This document shows positions 1 through 7,010 of a stretch of DNA of 8,330 bases, piece by piece. The notes beneath the pieces are model-generated. The model ran no database searches and had not been told where the DNA came from. It saw only the letters and a list, made by a program, of their open reading frames with translations. Made by a program: the position numbers and the translations under genes. How positions within the stretch are numbered: position 1 is the stretch's first letter; every line of letters begins with the position of its first letter. The stretch lies in the NCBI GenBank assembly GCA_009842375.1, contig VYFM01000586.1, forward strand, positions 1 through 8,330, given 5' to 3'. The DNA comes from Candidatus Poribacteria bacterium. GTDB lineage: Bacteria > Poribacteria > WGA-4E > WGA-3G.

Positions 1-9
1 TTACAAGAT

Positions 10-15
10 AGGAGG
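10..15 (+). promoter_or_regulatory. Ribosome binding site of the first gene
   Basis: A perfect AGGAGG lies ten bases before the ATG at 26 and supports that start. Only 25 bases precede the gene in this window, so its promoter cannot be judged. Confidence 0.8.
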
Positions 16-25
16 ATATTATTCT

Positions 26-787
26 ATGAAAAACAGAAATTTTGGGAAATTTGTTTGTTTTAGTGTCTTTATTTGTATATTTGCAGCCATGTCTTCAATG
101 ATAAGTCCGATGGCTTCAGCAGACTCATTTGGTGACCCATTTGAGGGAAATGATTTGCAAAATCCCAGTTGGAAGTGGCAAAATGAACCATCAACTTGGG
201 ATATTGGTGATACGCGCGAAGGTTACTTATATATTGACAGCGAACCTAACCGAAATGTATGGGCATCCGATGCATCACATTTATTGTATCAGGAAACCGA
301 TACTGACATGTTTGATGTATCAACCCATTTCCATGCAAATTGGGATACAGGTTCTGGGGTTAATGGACTTCTTGTAAAAAGTCCAGCAGACAATAACTGG
401 GTAACAGTTAAATTTTGGTCGAGAGATGCCGCTAACAGAGGGCACATCCAGTATCAAACCAGACAAGCTGGTTTAAGACCAGGTGGTGATATTGCATGGA
501 GACCGGAATTTGGTGAAACTGAGTTGTTTCTTCGACTCAAAAAAGAGGGAAATCAATATTCTGCATGGTATAAAACCGAAGCGGATGCAGATTGGTTGGT
601 AATCCATGAAAATGCAAACTTTGACCTGACTCCTCCGCTTCAACTTGGTATTTATGCTGGTGTTGCAGATCCTGCAGGTAACCTTGAGGTGGAATACGAG
701 TATTTCAGAGACAATATGACCCCTTTCAATGTTGATCCCAAAGGAAAAGCAGCAACGACCTGGGGAGCTGTCAAAACCCGTTATTAG
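26..787 (+). CDS. Secreted concanavalin-like (DUF1349-type) beta-sandwich protein
   Basis: This is a 253-residue exported protein. Residues 1-32 form a signal peptide: a basic start (MKNRNFGK), a hydrophobic core around 9-27, and an A-S-A cleavage site with cut after A32. Residues 33 to about 231 read like a concanavalin/LamG-like sandwich of the DUF1349 or GH43-C2 type: an opening F-G-DPFEGNDL-x2-PSWKW, a central GLLVKSPADNNWVTVKF strand pair, and LFLRLKKEGNQYSAWYKT followed by DWLVI. Such domains usually bind carbohydrate or accompany glycosidases, but no catalytic module is present, so binding or a structural role is an inference. The tail (236-251, VDPKGKAATTWGAVKT) resembles the linker before the sorting module of the next gene, but here the protein stops two residues later. 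The gene is 12 bases upstream of the next secreted-protein gene and probably co-transcribed with it. I am confident that it is a real exported protein, and moderately confident of the fold. Confidence 0.85.
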   Translation: MKNRNFGKFVCFSVFICIFAAMSSMISPMASADSFGDPFEGNDLQNPSWKWQNEPSTWDIGDTREGYLYIDSEPNRNVWASDASHLLYQETDTDMFDVSTHFHANWDTGSGVNGLLVKSPADNNWVTVKFWSRDAANRGHIQYQTRQAGLRPGGDIAWRPEFGETELFLRLKKEGNQYSAWYKTEADADWLVIHENANFDLTPPLQLGIYAGVADPAGNLEVEYEYFRDNMTPFNVDPKGKAATTWGAVKTRY

Positions 788-793
788 GGAGGA
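786..793 (+). promoter_or_regulatory. Ribosome binding site overlapping the upstream stop codon
   Basis: AGGGAGGA overlaps the TAG stop of the first gene (785-787) and ends six bases before the ATG at 800. It fixes the start of the second gene and suggests translational coupling. Confidence 0.75.
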
Positions 794-799
794 AAAACT

Positions 800-2656
800 A
801 TGCGAAGCAGCATCATTATATTTCTCTGCTTATGTGTCGTATTTCCGCTATTTGCCAATAATTTCACCGATGTAAGTAAAGTTGCAGGGGTTCATCAAAG
901 AGAAACTGCAATTGATGAAAATTCTGGGGCTTGGTTTGGTCCCGGAGCAGCCTCTGCGGATTACGATAACGATAGCTGCTGGATGGATATTTTCGTCGTT
1001 GGTGATGGTGGTTTACCGAATGCACTATACCACAATAACGGTAATGGCACATTCATGGATATAGCCAACAAAGCAGGTGTAGCAGACACCCCGAACGGAC
1101 GTGGATGTGTCTGGTTAGACTATAATAATGATGGTTGGGCAGACCTATATGTTTCATGTGATGGACCAAATTTTCTCTTTATGAACAATGGAGATTGTAC
1201 ATTCACGGATGTTAGTAAAGAGGCAGGAATTACCGATGCACAACATGGTACAAGCATTGCTGTTGCAGATTATGACCACGATGGGTGGCTTGATATCTAT
1301 GTTGCAAACTGGGGTCGTCCTGCATCTTTGTTAGTCTTTAATCCCGAACCAAGGGTAAATGTGTTATATAGAAATAAGGGCGATGGCACATTTGAAGATG
1401 TCGCAGAATCTGCTGGTGTGGCTGATGATGGAATTGCATGGGGAGCAATCTTTTTTGATTATAATGGGGATACTTGGGCAGATCTGTTCGTAGCAAACGA
1501 TCACGGTCCGGATAAACTCTATAGAAACAAAGGAGATGGAACTTTTGAAGATGTTTCAGAACAATCTGGTATTGTAACACTTATCAGAGGTAAACCGACT
1601 GGTGCTATGGGACTTTGTGTCGGTGACTATGACAACGATACCGACCTTGACCTTTTTGTAACTAACTACGATGAAGATCTGCTCTGGAGGAATAACGGGA
1701 ACGGTACTTTTACAAATGTAGCAGAAGAAGTTGGTGTAGCTAACACAGGTGTAGGGTGGTATGCAAGTTTCATTGACTTTGACAATGATGGTTACCGCGA
1801 CCTTTATGTAGTTAATGGTGATGTAGACAATTCACAAAAGACCAACTTAAACCGTCTCTATCATAACAATCGAGATGGTACGTTTGTTGATATTGCCGAT
1901 GCACTCGGTGTGACTTCTGATGCCGTTGCACGAGGTGCAACCTCTGGTGATTTTGATAACGATGGAGATGTGGATTTCTATATCGTCAACAACACTGGTT
2001 ATACCCTGTTAAAGAACAATCTTGAGCCTCACAGTCGAACGGTTAATCCAAAGAACCGTCGGATTAAAATAAGGTTGATTGGCACAATAAGTAACCGCGA
2101 TGGAATTGGAACACGAGTAACAGTGAAGTCAGGTAATCTTGTACAAACACAGGAATTAATCTGCGGAACAGGTTTCTTGGGAAGTGATAGTTTAGAGCTT
2201 GAATTTGGTTTCGGTCAAACTTCTCAACGTGGTTCTGTTACCTTGGAATGGCCCTCAGGAATAGTTGAGGAATATACATTCAGTTACGGTCATGATGTCC
2301 TTATCTTTACTGAGGATGAGAAGGTTGTGACGGCGGTTGAACCGGACGGTAAACAGCATATAACATGGGGAAGGATCAAAACTGCCGAAGTGTTTCAAAA
2401 CTACCCGAATCCATTTAACCCTGAAACGTGGATTCCTTATACACTCAATGAATCGAGTGATGTAGAAATCTCTATTTTTTCTCTTGGTGGAGACTTGGTA
2501 AGGGAATTTAAGCTCGGGGTTCTGCCAAGTGGTGAAAAAAGACTATTTTGGGACGGAAAAAACAGTGATGGTGAGACCGTTTCAAGTGGCATCTATTTCT
2601 ATCAGTTTAAGGCAGGTAACACTGAAAGTATGCGCAAAATGTGGTTAATGAAGTAG
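800..2656 (+). CDS. Secreted VCBS/FG-GAP repeat and ASPIC/UnbV protein with C-terminal sorting-type module
   Basis: This is a 618-residue exported protein of the CRTAC1-like type. Residues 1-19 are a signal peptide ending PLFA. Seven acidic, calcium-type loops follow, at about 54-66 (DYDNDSCWMDIFV), 107-118, 157-168, 220-231, 276-287, 326-337 and 384-395 (DFDNDGDVDFYI). Most are preceded by an LYxNxGDGTF-like strand. Seven repeats fit one seven-bladed, integrin-like propeller. Residues about 420-492 form an ASPIC/UnbV domain, with SNRDGIGTRVTV, GTGFLGSDS and LEWPSG. Residues about 513-528 are a linker with TWGRIKT. Residues 533-618 are an NPFNP-type FlgD-like Ig module (NYPNPFNPETWIPYTL, later VSSGIYFYQF and MRKMWLMK), as in proteins exported by type IX-like or related routes. 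The likely place is the cell surface or outside; the ligand is unknown. Blades 3-4 and 4-5 share an identical 13-residue segment starting LYRNKGDGTF, with only silent base differences, which suggests repeat duplication. The first loop has one extra residue. Confidence 0.92.
   Translation: MRSSIIIFLCLCVVFPLFANNFTDVSKVAGVHQRETAIDENSGAWFGPGAASADYDNDSCWMDIFVVGDGGLPNALYHNNGNGTFMDIANKAGVADTPNGRGCVWLDYNNDGWADLYVSCDGPNFLFMNNGDCTFTDVSKEAGITDAQHGTSIAVADYDHDGWLDIYVANWGRPASLLVFNPEPRVNVLYRNKGDGTFEDVAESAGVADDGIAWGAIFFDYNGDTWADLFVANDHGPDKLYRNKGDGTFEDVSEQSGIVTLIRGKPTGAMGLCVGDYDNDTDLDLFVTNYDEDLLWRNNGNGTFTNVAEEVGVANTGVGWYASFIDFDNDGYRDLYVVNGDVDNSQKTNLNRLYHNNRDGTFVDIADALGVTSDAVARGATSGDFDNDGDVDFYIVNNTGYTLLKNNLEPHSRTVNPKNRRIKIRLIGTISNRDGIGTRVTVKSGNLVQTQELICGTGFLGSDSLELEFGFGQTSQRGSVTLEWPSGIVEEYTFSYGHDVLIFTEDEKVVTAVEPDGKQHITWGRIKTAEVFQNYPNPFNPETWIPYTLNESSDVEISIFSLGGDLVREFKLGVLPSGEKRLFWDGKNSDGETVSSGIYFYQFKAGNTESMRKMWLMK
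1364..1555 (+). repeat. Pair of identical 13-residue segments within the propeller
   Basis: Bases 1364-1402 and 1517-1555 both encode a segment beginning LYRNKGDGTF and ending EDV, 51 codons apart. The base sequences differ only at synonymous positions. This points to an older internal duplication of a propeller blade kept by selection on the protein, not a recent DNA repeat. Confidence 0.7.
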
Positions 2657-2659
2657 ACT

Positions 2660-3553
2660 ATGAACAACATATTCCTAAGATGGTGGGGTTGTGGGGCATT
2701 TAATGTTTATTTTGGAGACATTAACATCGCCTTTGACCCCTATCTGTTTTACCAGAACTTAGCAGATGCTGAACCGATATACGATTACATCTTTATCTCT
2801 CACGAGCATTTTGATCATTGCCATCCTGCTACCCTACGAAAATTGTGTCATAGCATACAATTTAAAAAGTTATTTGTCAATCCAGGATGCATTGTACCTG
2901 CCGAACCCATCAATGAGAAATACGGCGATGCAGCCTTTGAACGCGACCTACCAATAACCAAACATGTTCCTGTAGATAAAGTCCAGATTGTCTACCCCAA
3001 ATATCTCAACGATAAACAAGGTACTAATCGTTCATTTCAAGGATCGGAAACTATTGACCTTGGGAACATACATGTTGAGATTATTGAAAGTGGAGAGAAC
3101 CAATCTCCTGATTTACCAACTAACGGTTATCTTGTAACACATCCAACAAAGAATGTCTCCATTTTACACACTGGTGACCTGCATGAACCTTATCCAGCAT
3201 TGGCAAATCTACGCGGAAAAGTAGATTTTCTGATTCACATGAAACTTGGTCTTGGCAAGGGTAATGAACATCGTCTCATTGAACTGATTGACCTCATTCA
3301 ACCTCGGTTCATGATACCAACGCACTATCGCACAGATCGGAAATCAGACCCAATACCGGAAGGACATTGGCCTCCCAACGTCACGGATGAGATGGCATTC
3401 ATTGAGTCAATACGTGAAATTGTGGGTGATAAAACACACATACTTCCTTTTACTGCAGGAATTGAATACGAGGTTAAGATGCCTGAAAAACAGGTTGTCT
3501 GGAAATGGGATTGGTATAATACTTGGACAGTTCCACCTTGGCGTGAAAAGTGA
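2660..3553 (+). CDS. UlaG-like metallo-beta-lactamase-fold hydrolase
   Basis: This is a 297-residue cytoplasmic protein with no signal peptide. It opens with a WWGCGAF-x4-GD-x4-FDPY segment typical of the UlaG/RomA-like branch of the metallo-beta-lactamase superfamily. The metal motif HEHFDH is at residues 48-53 (H48, H50, D52, H53); HTGDLH at 170-175 supplies the bridging D173; PTHY at 220-223 supplies H222. These are the expected ligands of a di-metal site. The third-motif histidine usually found after the middle strand is not evident: the region reads IIESGENQ (141-148) and then NGYLVTHP. The protein may therefore hold one metal less tightly or use another ligand there. The family hydrolyses lactones, phosphodiesters and other esters, and the substrate cannot be named. 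The ATG is three bases after the preceding stop, with only a weak GAAG-type site, which suggests coupling to the secreted-protein gene despite the unrelated location of the product. Confidence 0.88.
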   Translation: MNNIFLRWWGCGAFNVYFGDINIAFDPYLFYQNLADAEPIYDYIFISHEHFDHCHPATLRKLCHSIQFKKLFVNPGCIVPAEPINEKYGDAAFERDLPITKHVPVDKVQIVYPKYLNDKQGTNRSFQGSETIDLGNIHVEIIESGENQSPDLPTNGYLVTHPTKNVSILHTGDLHEPYPALANLRGKVDFLIHMKLGLGKGNEHRLIELIDLIQPRFMIPTHYRTDRKSDPIPEGHWPPNVTDEMAFIESIREIVGDKTHILPFTAGIEYEVKMPEKQVVWKWDWYNTWTVPPWREK

Positions 3554-3613
3554 TTATTGTATAAAAGTCATCACAACGTGCTCTTATAACATATAGGTTA
3601 GGAGAACATTATC
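3554..3613 (+). other. 60-base spacer with imperfect inverted repeat
   Basis: Between the hydrolase and the oxidoreductase genes, arms TATAAAAG (3560-3567) and CTCTTATA (3581-3588) can pair with one mismatch around a 13-base loop. No run of T follows, so it is a poor terminator. The stem is AT-rich and could be chance. Confidence 0.25.
3598..3604 (+). promoter_or_regulatory. Ribosome binding site supporting a GTG start
   Basis: TTAGGAG ends nine bases before a GTG at 3614. The conserved Rossmann strand IRVAFYGCG begins five residues after this GTG and there is no ATG between, so the GTG is the likely start. Confidence 0.75.
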
Positions 3614-4621
3614 GTGTCATCCTCCAAAATCCGCGTTGCATTCTACGGATGTGGAAATTTTGCAAAAAATAACAGGATTCCGAACCTTTTGGAATTGGAT
3701 TCCGTTACTATAATTGCAGCATGTGATAGTAATATACAAGCGGCAGAAGAAACTGCAGATCGTTTCAACATTTCTCAGGTATATCAAAGTGGTCACGAAA
3801 TGCTTGACGTCGTGGAATTTGACGTGTTATACTCTATCGTGCCTGCATACGTACGAACAGATGTTGAAGTCATCGCTGCAGAAAAAGGCATACATATTTT
3901 CAGTGAGAAACCACAGGCAATCAAAATGCAGGTTGCTAATCGGATAGACGAAGCAATACGGAAAGCAGGGGTAATCAGTACAGTTGGATTCAGAGAACGG
4001 TATCGTCCACTTTTTCAAAAAGCACGAGAATTCTTAGCAGATAAGAACATCATTCATGTCCGTTTTCAAAGTTTCGGGGGAATGCCTGCAACAGTAGATA
4101 AAGCAGCCAATACGTGGTGGGCTGATATGAATAAGTCGGGTAGTCGCGCCCTTGACTGGGGAGTTCATGCCACCGATTATAGTCGGTTTATGACAGGTTT
4201 GAACGTTGTCAAATCACAGGCATTTTATTGTGAACGTTCAGATTATGCTACGCCGTTGTCGTCTATTTTTAATTACTGTTTTGATAACGGTGCGACGATG
4301 ACCTTAAACTTCATATCATCAGGACCAAGTCCGAAAGACGAACCGTGGTTTACAGTTTTCTATGAAGGGGGACTCCTCACAATTTATCGGTATGATAGAA
4401 TTGAGATAAACGAGGAATTGTATTATCAGGCAGAAGACTTCAATCCGTGGTTGGAACAAGACAGAACTTTTATCCGTGCTGTTCAGACAGGAGACGCGAG
4501 TATATTACAAAGTGATTATCATGATGGATTATTCTCTTTAGCACCAGTTTTGGCGGGATGGGAATCCTCCCGCCGCCAAGGAGAATGTATTGATCTGGAT
4601 TCCTTTATGAATACTGATTAG
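3614..4621 (+). CDS. Gfo/Idh/MocA-family NAD(P)-dependent oxidoreductase
   Basis: This is a 335-residue cytoplasmic enzyme of normal family length, read from GTG. The N-terminal Rossmann domain (about 6-120) has the dinucleotide loop YGCGNFAK (G12, G14), an acidic residue after the second strand in AACDSN (D38), and the family signature SEKPQA with E98-K99-P100, whose lysine is the usual catalytic or cofactor-contacting residue. The C-terminal domain (about 125-330) has VGFRERYRP and DWGVHATDY (181-189), where H185 and D181 or D188 match the family's catalytic D-x3-H region. Members oxidise or reduce sugars, inositols and related polyols, some working on sugar nucleotides; the substrate here cannot be assigned. 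The neighbouring hydrolase, aminotransferase and Ldh_2 dehydrogenase suggest a catabolic or modifying pathway for a small hydroxylated compound, which is inference. Confidence 0.92.
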   Translation: MSSSKIRVAFYGCGNFAKNNRIPNLLELDSVTIIAACDSNIQAAEETADRFNISQVYQSGHEMLDVVEFDVLYSIVPAYVRTDVEVIAAEKGIHIFSEKPQAIKMQVANRIDEAIRKAGVISTVGFRERYRPLFQKAREFLADKNIIHVRFQSFGGMPATVDKAANTWWADMNKSGSRALDWGVHATDYSRFMTGLNVVKSQAFYCERSDYATPLSSIFNYCFDNGATMTLNFISSGPSPKDEPWFTVFYEGGLLTIYRYDRIEINEELYYQAEDFNPWLEQDRTFIRAVQTGDASILQSDYHDGLFSLAPVLAGWESSRRQGECIDLDSFMNTD

Positions 4622-4646
4622 ACGCAATTATTCTATTATTTTATTT

Positions 4647-4653
4647 TGGAGGA
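4647..4653 (+). promoter_or_regulatory. Ribosome binding site that decides the start of the small gene
   Basis: TGGAGGA lies ten bases before the ATG at 4664. A TTG at 4646, in the same frame and six codons upstream, overlaps this site and so would have no room for its own; the ATG is therefore the better start. Confidence 0.7.
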
Positions 4654-4663
4654 TTTATATTAT

Positions 4664-4879
4664 ATGGATGCAAAACTGAAAAAGATTCAAATTACACCGA
4701 TGAAGTTTGACAAAGATGGGGATATACAAAAAGAGGAATTTGCTACCTTAACGATAGAAGTGCCGATGGATAGCGCGGGACAACGCGAAGCAATTGTCTC
4801 AATGCTTCAACTCCTTAGTCAAGAATGGGTTGTAATGACTGTTGAAGGAAAATCTCCCGGGGCAGTAGGTACAGCTTAG
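4664..4879 (+). CDS. 71-residue conserved-looking protein of unknown function
   Basis: I do not recognise this family. From the ATG at 4664 the product has 71 residues, with no signal peptide or membrane segment, so it is likely cytoplasmic. The first half looks like two or more beta strands (KLKKIQITPMKF, then EEFATLTIEVP) joined by a charged turn, DKDGDIQK. The second half has a predicted helix (about 38-53, SAGQREAIVSMLQLLS) and a last strand, EWVVMTVEG. This is a compact alpha/beta layout rather than a random frame. A strong ribosome binding site and tight spacing (42 bases after the oxidoreductase, 7 before the aminotransferase) support it as a real gene. It could be a small partner or regulator of the neighbouring enzymes, but nothing in the sequence says which. 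The DKDGD turn is only superficially like a calcium loop. Confidence 0.75.
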   Translation: MDAKLKKIQITPMKFDKDGDIQKEEFATLTIEVPMDSAGQREAIVSMLQLLSQEWVVMTVEGKSPGAVGTA

Positions 4880-4886
4880 GTAAAAT

Positions 4887-6029
4887 ATGAAAAAAAGTCA
4901 TCTCTTTACACCTGGACCAACACCAATTCCACCAGAAGCGTTATTAGCAATGGCGCAGCCGATAGATTACCATCGAAGTGAAGATGCCGTCGCGCTAATC
5001 AAAGATGTTTTAGATAAACTAAAACACGTTTTCCAGACTGAGAACGATGTACTCTTCCTAACTTCATCCGGTACTGGTGCTATGGATGGTGCAGTAGCAA
5101 ATCTGCTGTGTAAAGATGATAAAGTTATAGTTATTCGTAGTGGAAAATTCGGTGAAAGATGGTCAGAAATATGTGAGGCGTATGGTGTAAAAGTTATACC
5201 TATTGATGTCCGATGGGGAGATTCAGTCGCACCTGAAGTTGTCGAATCTACATTGACCACCCATCCTGATGTCAAAACAGTTTTTTCGACACTTTGCGAA
5301 ACATCGACGGGTGCTTTGCATGACATCAAAGCCCTTGCAAGTTTGACACAATATACGGAGACATTACTGGTTGTTGATGCGATCAGTGCACTCGGGGCAG
5401 ACGATTTACAGATGGACAATTGGGGTATAGATGTTGTCGTTTCCTGTTCACAGAAAGGTTTGATGACACCTCCCGGACTCGCTTTCGCTGTGCTAAATGG
5501 ACGAGCGTGGGAAGCAACTGAACGGTCAAATCTACCGAAATACTACTTAGACTTTCGTAAAGCACATCAACGAGGATTAGAGGGTTCTGTTCCGTATACA
5601 CCTGCAGTTGCGCTTCTTGCAGCATTGCAATGTGCACTCAATCGTATCTGTGAAGAGGGTATCCGAAATACGATTTCCCGTCACAGCCAAATGGCTAATG
5701 CTACACGGAGTGCTGTCAAAACGATCGGACTTCAGTTGTTCGCGACATCACCAGCGAATACATTAACATCAATCCGTTTACCCGATGGCTTAGATGGAAA
5801 AGCATTTGTTGGGATGATGCGAGAGAAACATGGAATAACGTACGCTGGTGGACAAGGAACATTGGCAGGAAAAATCGTCCGTATTGCACATCTTGGTTGG
5901 ATGAATGAAAACGATGTTATTGTAGCTATATCTGCGTTTGAAAGAGGTTTATCAGAAATTGGATACGGTATCCGACTTGGTGCTGGTGTCACCGCTGCCC
6001 AAGAGGAATTTAAAAAAATAATGGAATAA
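4887..6029 (+). CDS. Class V aminotransferase, alanine/serine-glyoxylate or aspartate type
   Basis: This is a 380-residue pyridoxal-phosphate enzyme of normal length. The N-terminus LFTPGPTPIPPEAL and the segment QPIDYHRSEDA are hallmarks of the alanine-glyoxylate/serine-pyruvate group. SSGTGAMDGAV (60-70) is the cofactor phosphate-binding turn, GKFGERW (86-92) follows, and CETSTGALHDI (137-147) lies over the ring. D164 in VVDAISALG contacts the ring nitrogen, K190 in SCSQKGLMTPPG is the Schiff-base lysine, and R332 in GKIVRIAHLG is the expected substrate-carboxylate arginine. All key residues are present, so it should be active. Known relatives move amino groups from alanine, serine or aspartate to glyoxylate, pyruvate or 2-oxoglutarate; ureidoglycine-glyoxylate aminotransferase is also in this group, so exact donor and acceptor are open. 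The gene starts 7 bases after the small gene, and the Ldh_2 gene follows after 3 bases, which suggests they act on the same metabolite. Confidence 0.93.
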   Translation: MKKSHLFTPGPTPIPPEALLAMAQPIDYHRSEDAVALIKDVLDKLKHVFQTENDVLFLTSSGTGAMDGAVANLLCKDDKVIVIRSGKFGERWSEICEAYGVKVIPIDVRWGDSVAPEVVESTLTTHPDVKTVFSTLCETSTGALHDIKALASLTQYTETLLVVDAISALGADDLQMDNWGIDVVVSCSQKGLMTPPGLAFAVLNGRAWEATERSNLPKYYLDFRKAHQRGLEGSVPYTPAVALLAALQCALNRICEEGIRNTISRHSQMANATRSAVKTIGLQLFATSPANTLTSIRLPDGLDGKAFVGMMREKHGITYAGGQGTLAGKIVRIAHLGWMNENDVIVAISAFERGLSEIGYGIRLGAGVTAAQEEFKKIME

Positions 6030-6032
6030 ATT

Positions 6033-7010
6033 ATGAATGTAGTACCAAAAGAATTTATCCGCGTAATGCCAGATACTATGCGTGAGTTCATCAGTGAATT
6101 ATTTCAGAAAGCAGGCACTTCTGAGGATGACGCTGCACATATAGCTAACTTATTAGTTCTCACCGATTTGCGTGGAGTGTTTAGTCATGGCACACGCCAA
6201 ACACCAGGATATGTGGGGATGATGCTTGATGGAAAAGTAAATCCACGACCAAATGTCCGTTGCATTGATGAATCACCAACAACTGCAGTCTATGATGGCG
6301 ATGGCGGTATGGGACATTTTGCTTCATATCATGCTGCAGAGGCTGCTGTGAAAAAAGCAAAAGAAATGGGATTAGGTGCAGCAACCAGTCGGAATCATTT
6401 CCATTTTGGAAGTGCAGGAAAATACACACGACTTGCTCTTGAAGTGGATTGCGTGGGTTTTGCGGTTTCATGTCACCGTTTTAGACATAATCCTGGTGGG
6501 ACGATCGCAACTGCAACTGCCGCATCACCAATGAGTTTTGCGATTCCAGCGGGGAACCAACCACCCATTGTCGTTGATATGGCAATCGGTATTGATACCA
6601 ATCAGCCGTTTGAACAAGCATTTAAACAAAGTCCCGCGGCGTACTTCAAGATGTTGGGTTTAAGTCATGTCAGTCATGCACTTGGTGGAATGATGGCAGG
6701 AATATGGTTATTCGATCAACCACCGGAGCCCCCAAAAATATGGGAAGGTGCGAACCAAGGAGCATTCATCTCAGTGATTGACATATCACGATTCCGACCA
6801 CTTGATGAATATAAAGCAGAAATCGACCAACATATTGAAGATGCACGTCAGATGCAGCCCGCACCAGGTTATGACAAAGCAGATCTTCCGGGTGGTTTAG
6901 AATGGGAACGCGAACAGGAATGGTCTGAAATCGGTATACCAGTTGGAGAAGCACATCAGGAACAGTTGAGAAATGTTGCCGAACGGGTTGGTATTTCTAT
7001 TCCATTCTAA
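6033..7010 (+). CDS. Divergent Ldh_2-family (malate/L-lactate/ureidoglycolate-type) dehydrogenase
   Basis: This is a 325-residue cytoplasmic oxidoreductase of the family that includes type-2 malate/lactate, ureidoglycolate and sulfolactate dehydrogenases. It has the N-terminal signature DLRGVFSHGTRQTPGY (45-60; H52), the RNHFHFGSAGKYT motif (120-132; H124, the usual catalytic histidine), and a typical C-terminus with GAFISVIDISRF, a modified LPGE site (LPGGLEWER) and GIPVGEAH. It diverges in the middle. The nucleotide-binding TNPxxxAIP site reads ASPMSFAIP (164-172). The block after VVDMA (180-184) that normally holds GK-x2-A and a GWA-x-D loop is much shorter before KMLGLSHVSHALGGMMAG (206-223), the counterpart of the KGYGL helix. 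It may use an unusual substrate or cofactor, or have lost activity. The ATG is three bases after the aminotransferase stop, so the two are probably translationally coupled. I am confident of the family, not of the reaction. Confidence 0.85.
   Translation: MNVVPKEFIRVMPDTMREFISELFQKAGTSEDDAAHIANLLVLTDLRGVFSHGTRQTPGYVGMMLDGKVNPRPNVRCIDESPTTAVYDGDGGMGHFASYHAAEAAVKKAKEMGLGAATSRNHFHFGSAGKYTRLALEVDCVGFAVSCHRFRHNPGGTIATATAASPMSFAIPAGNQPPIVVDMAIGIDTNQPFEQAFKQSPAAYFKMLGLSHVSHALGGMMAGIWLFDQPPEPPKIWEGANQGAFISVIDISRFRPLDEYKAEIDQHIEDARQMQPAPGYDKADLPGGLEWEREQEWSEIGIPVGEAHQEQLRNVAERVGISIPF

Noticed and set aside
800..2656. Tandem DNA repeat array or CRISPR-like structure in the propeller gene
   Set aside because: The periodicity is at the protein level with variable spacing (50-63 residues) and synonymous divergence; no identical repeats with spacers are present.
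3560..3588. Imperfect hairpin as a transcription terminator
   Set aside because: Short AT-rich stem with a mismatch and no T tract after it.
4709..4741. DKDGDIQKEEF as an EF-hand-like calcium loop in the small protein
   Set aside because: The glycine and spacing do not fit an EF-hand, and the flanks look like beta strands, not helices.
4967..5419. 150-codon open frame on the - strand
   Set aside because: It lies wholly inside the aminotransferase gene, whose motifs are intact; composition is serine-rich and motif-free, as expected of an antisense shadow.
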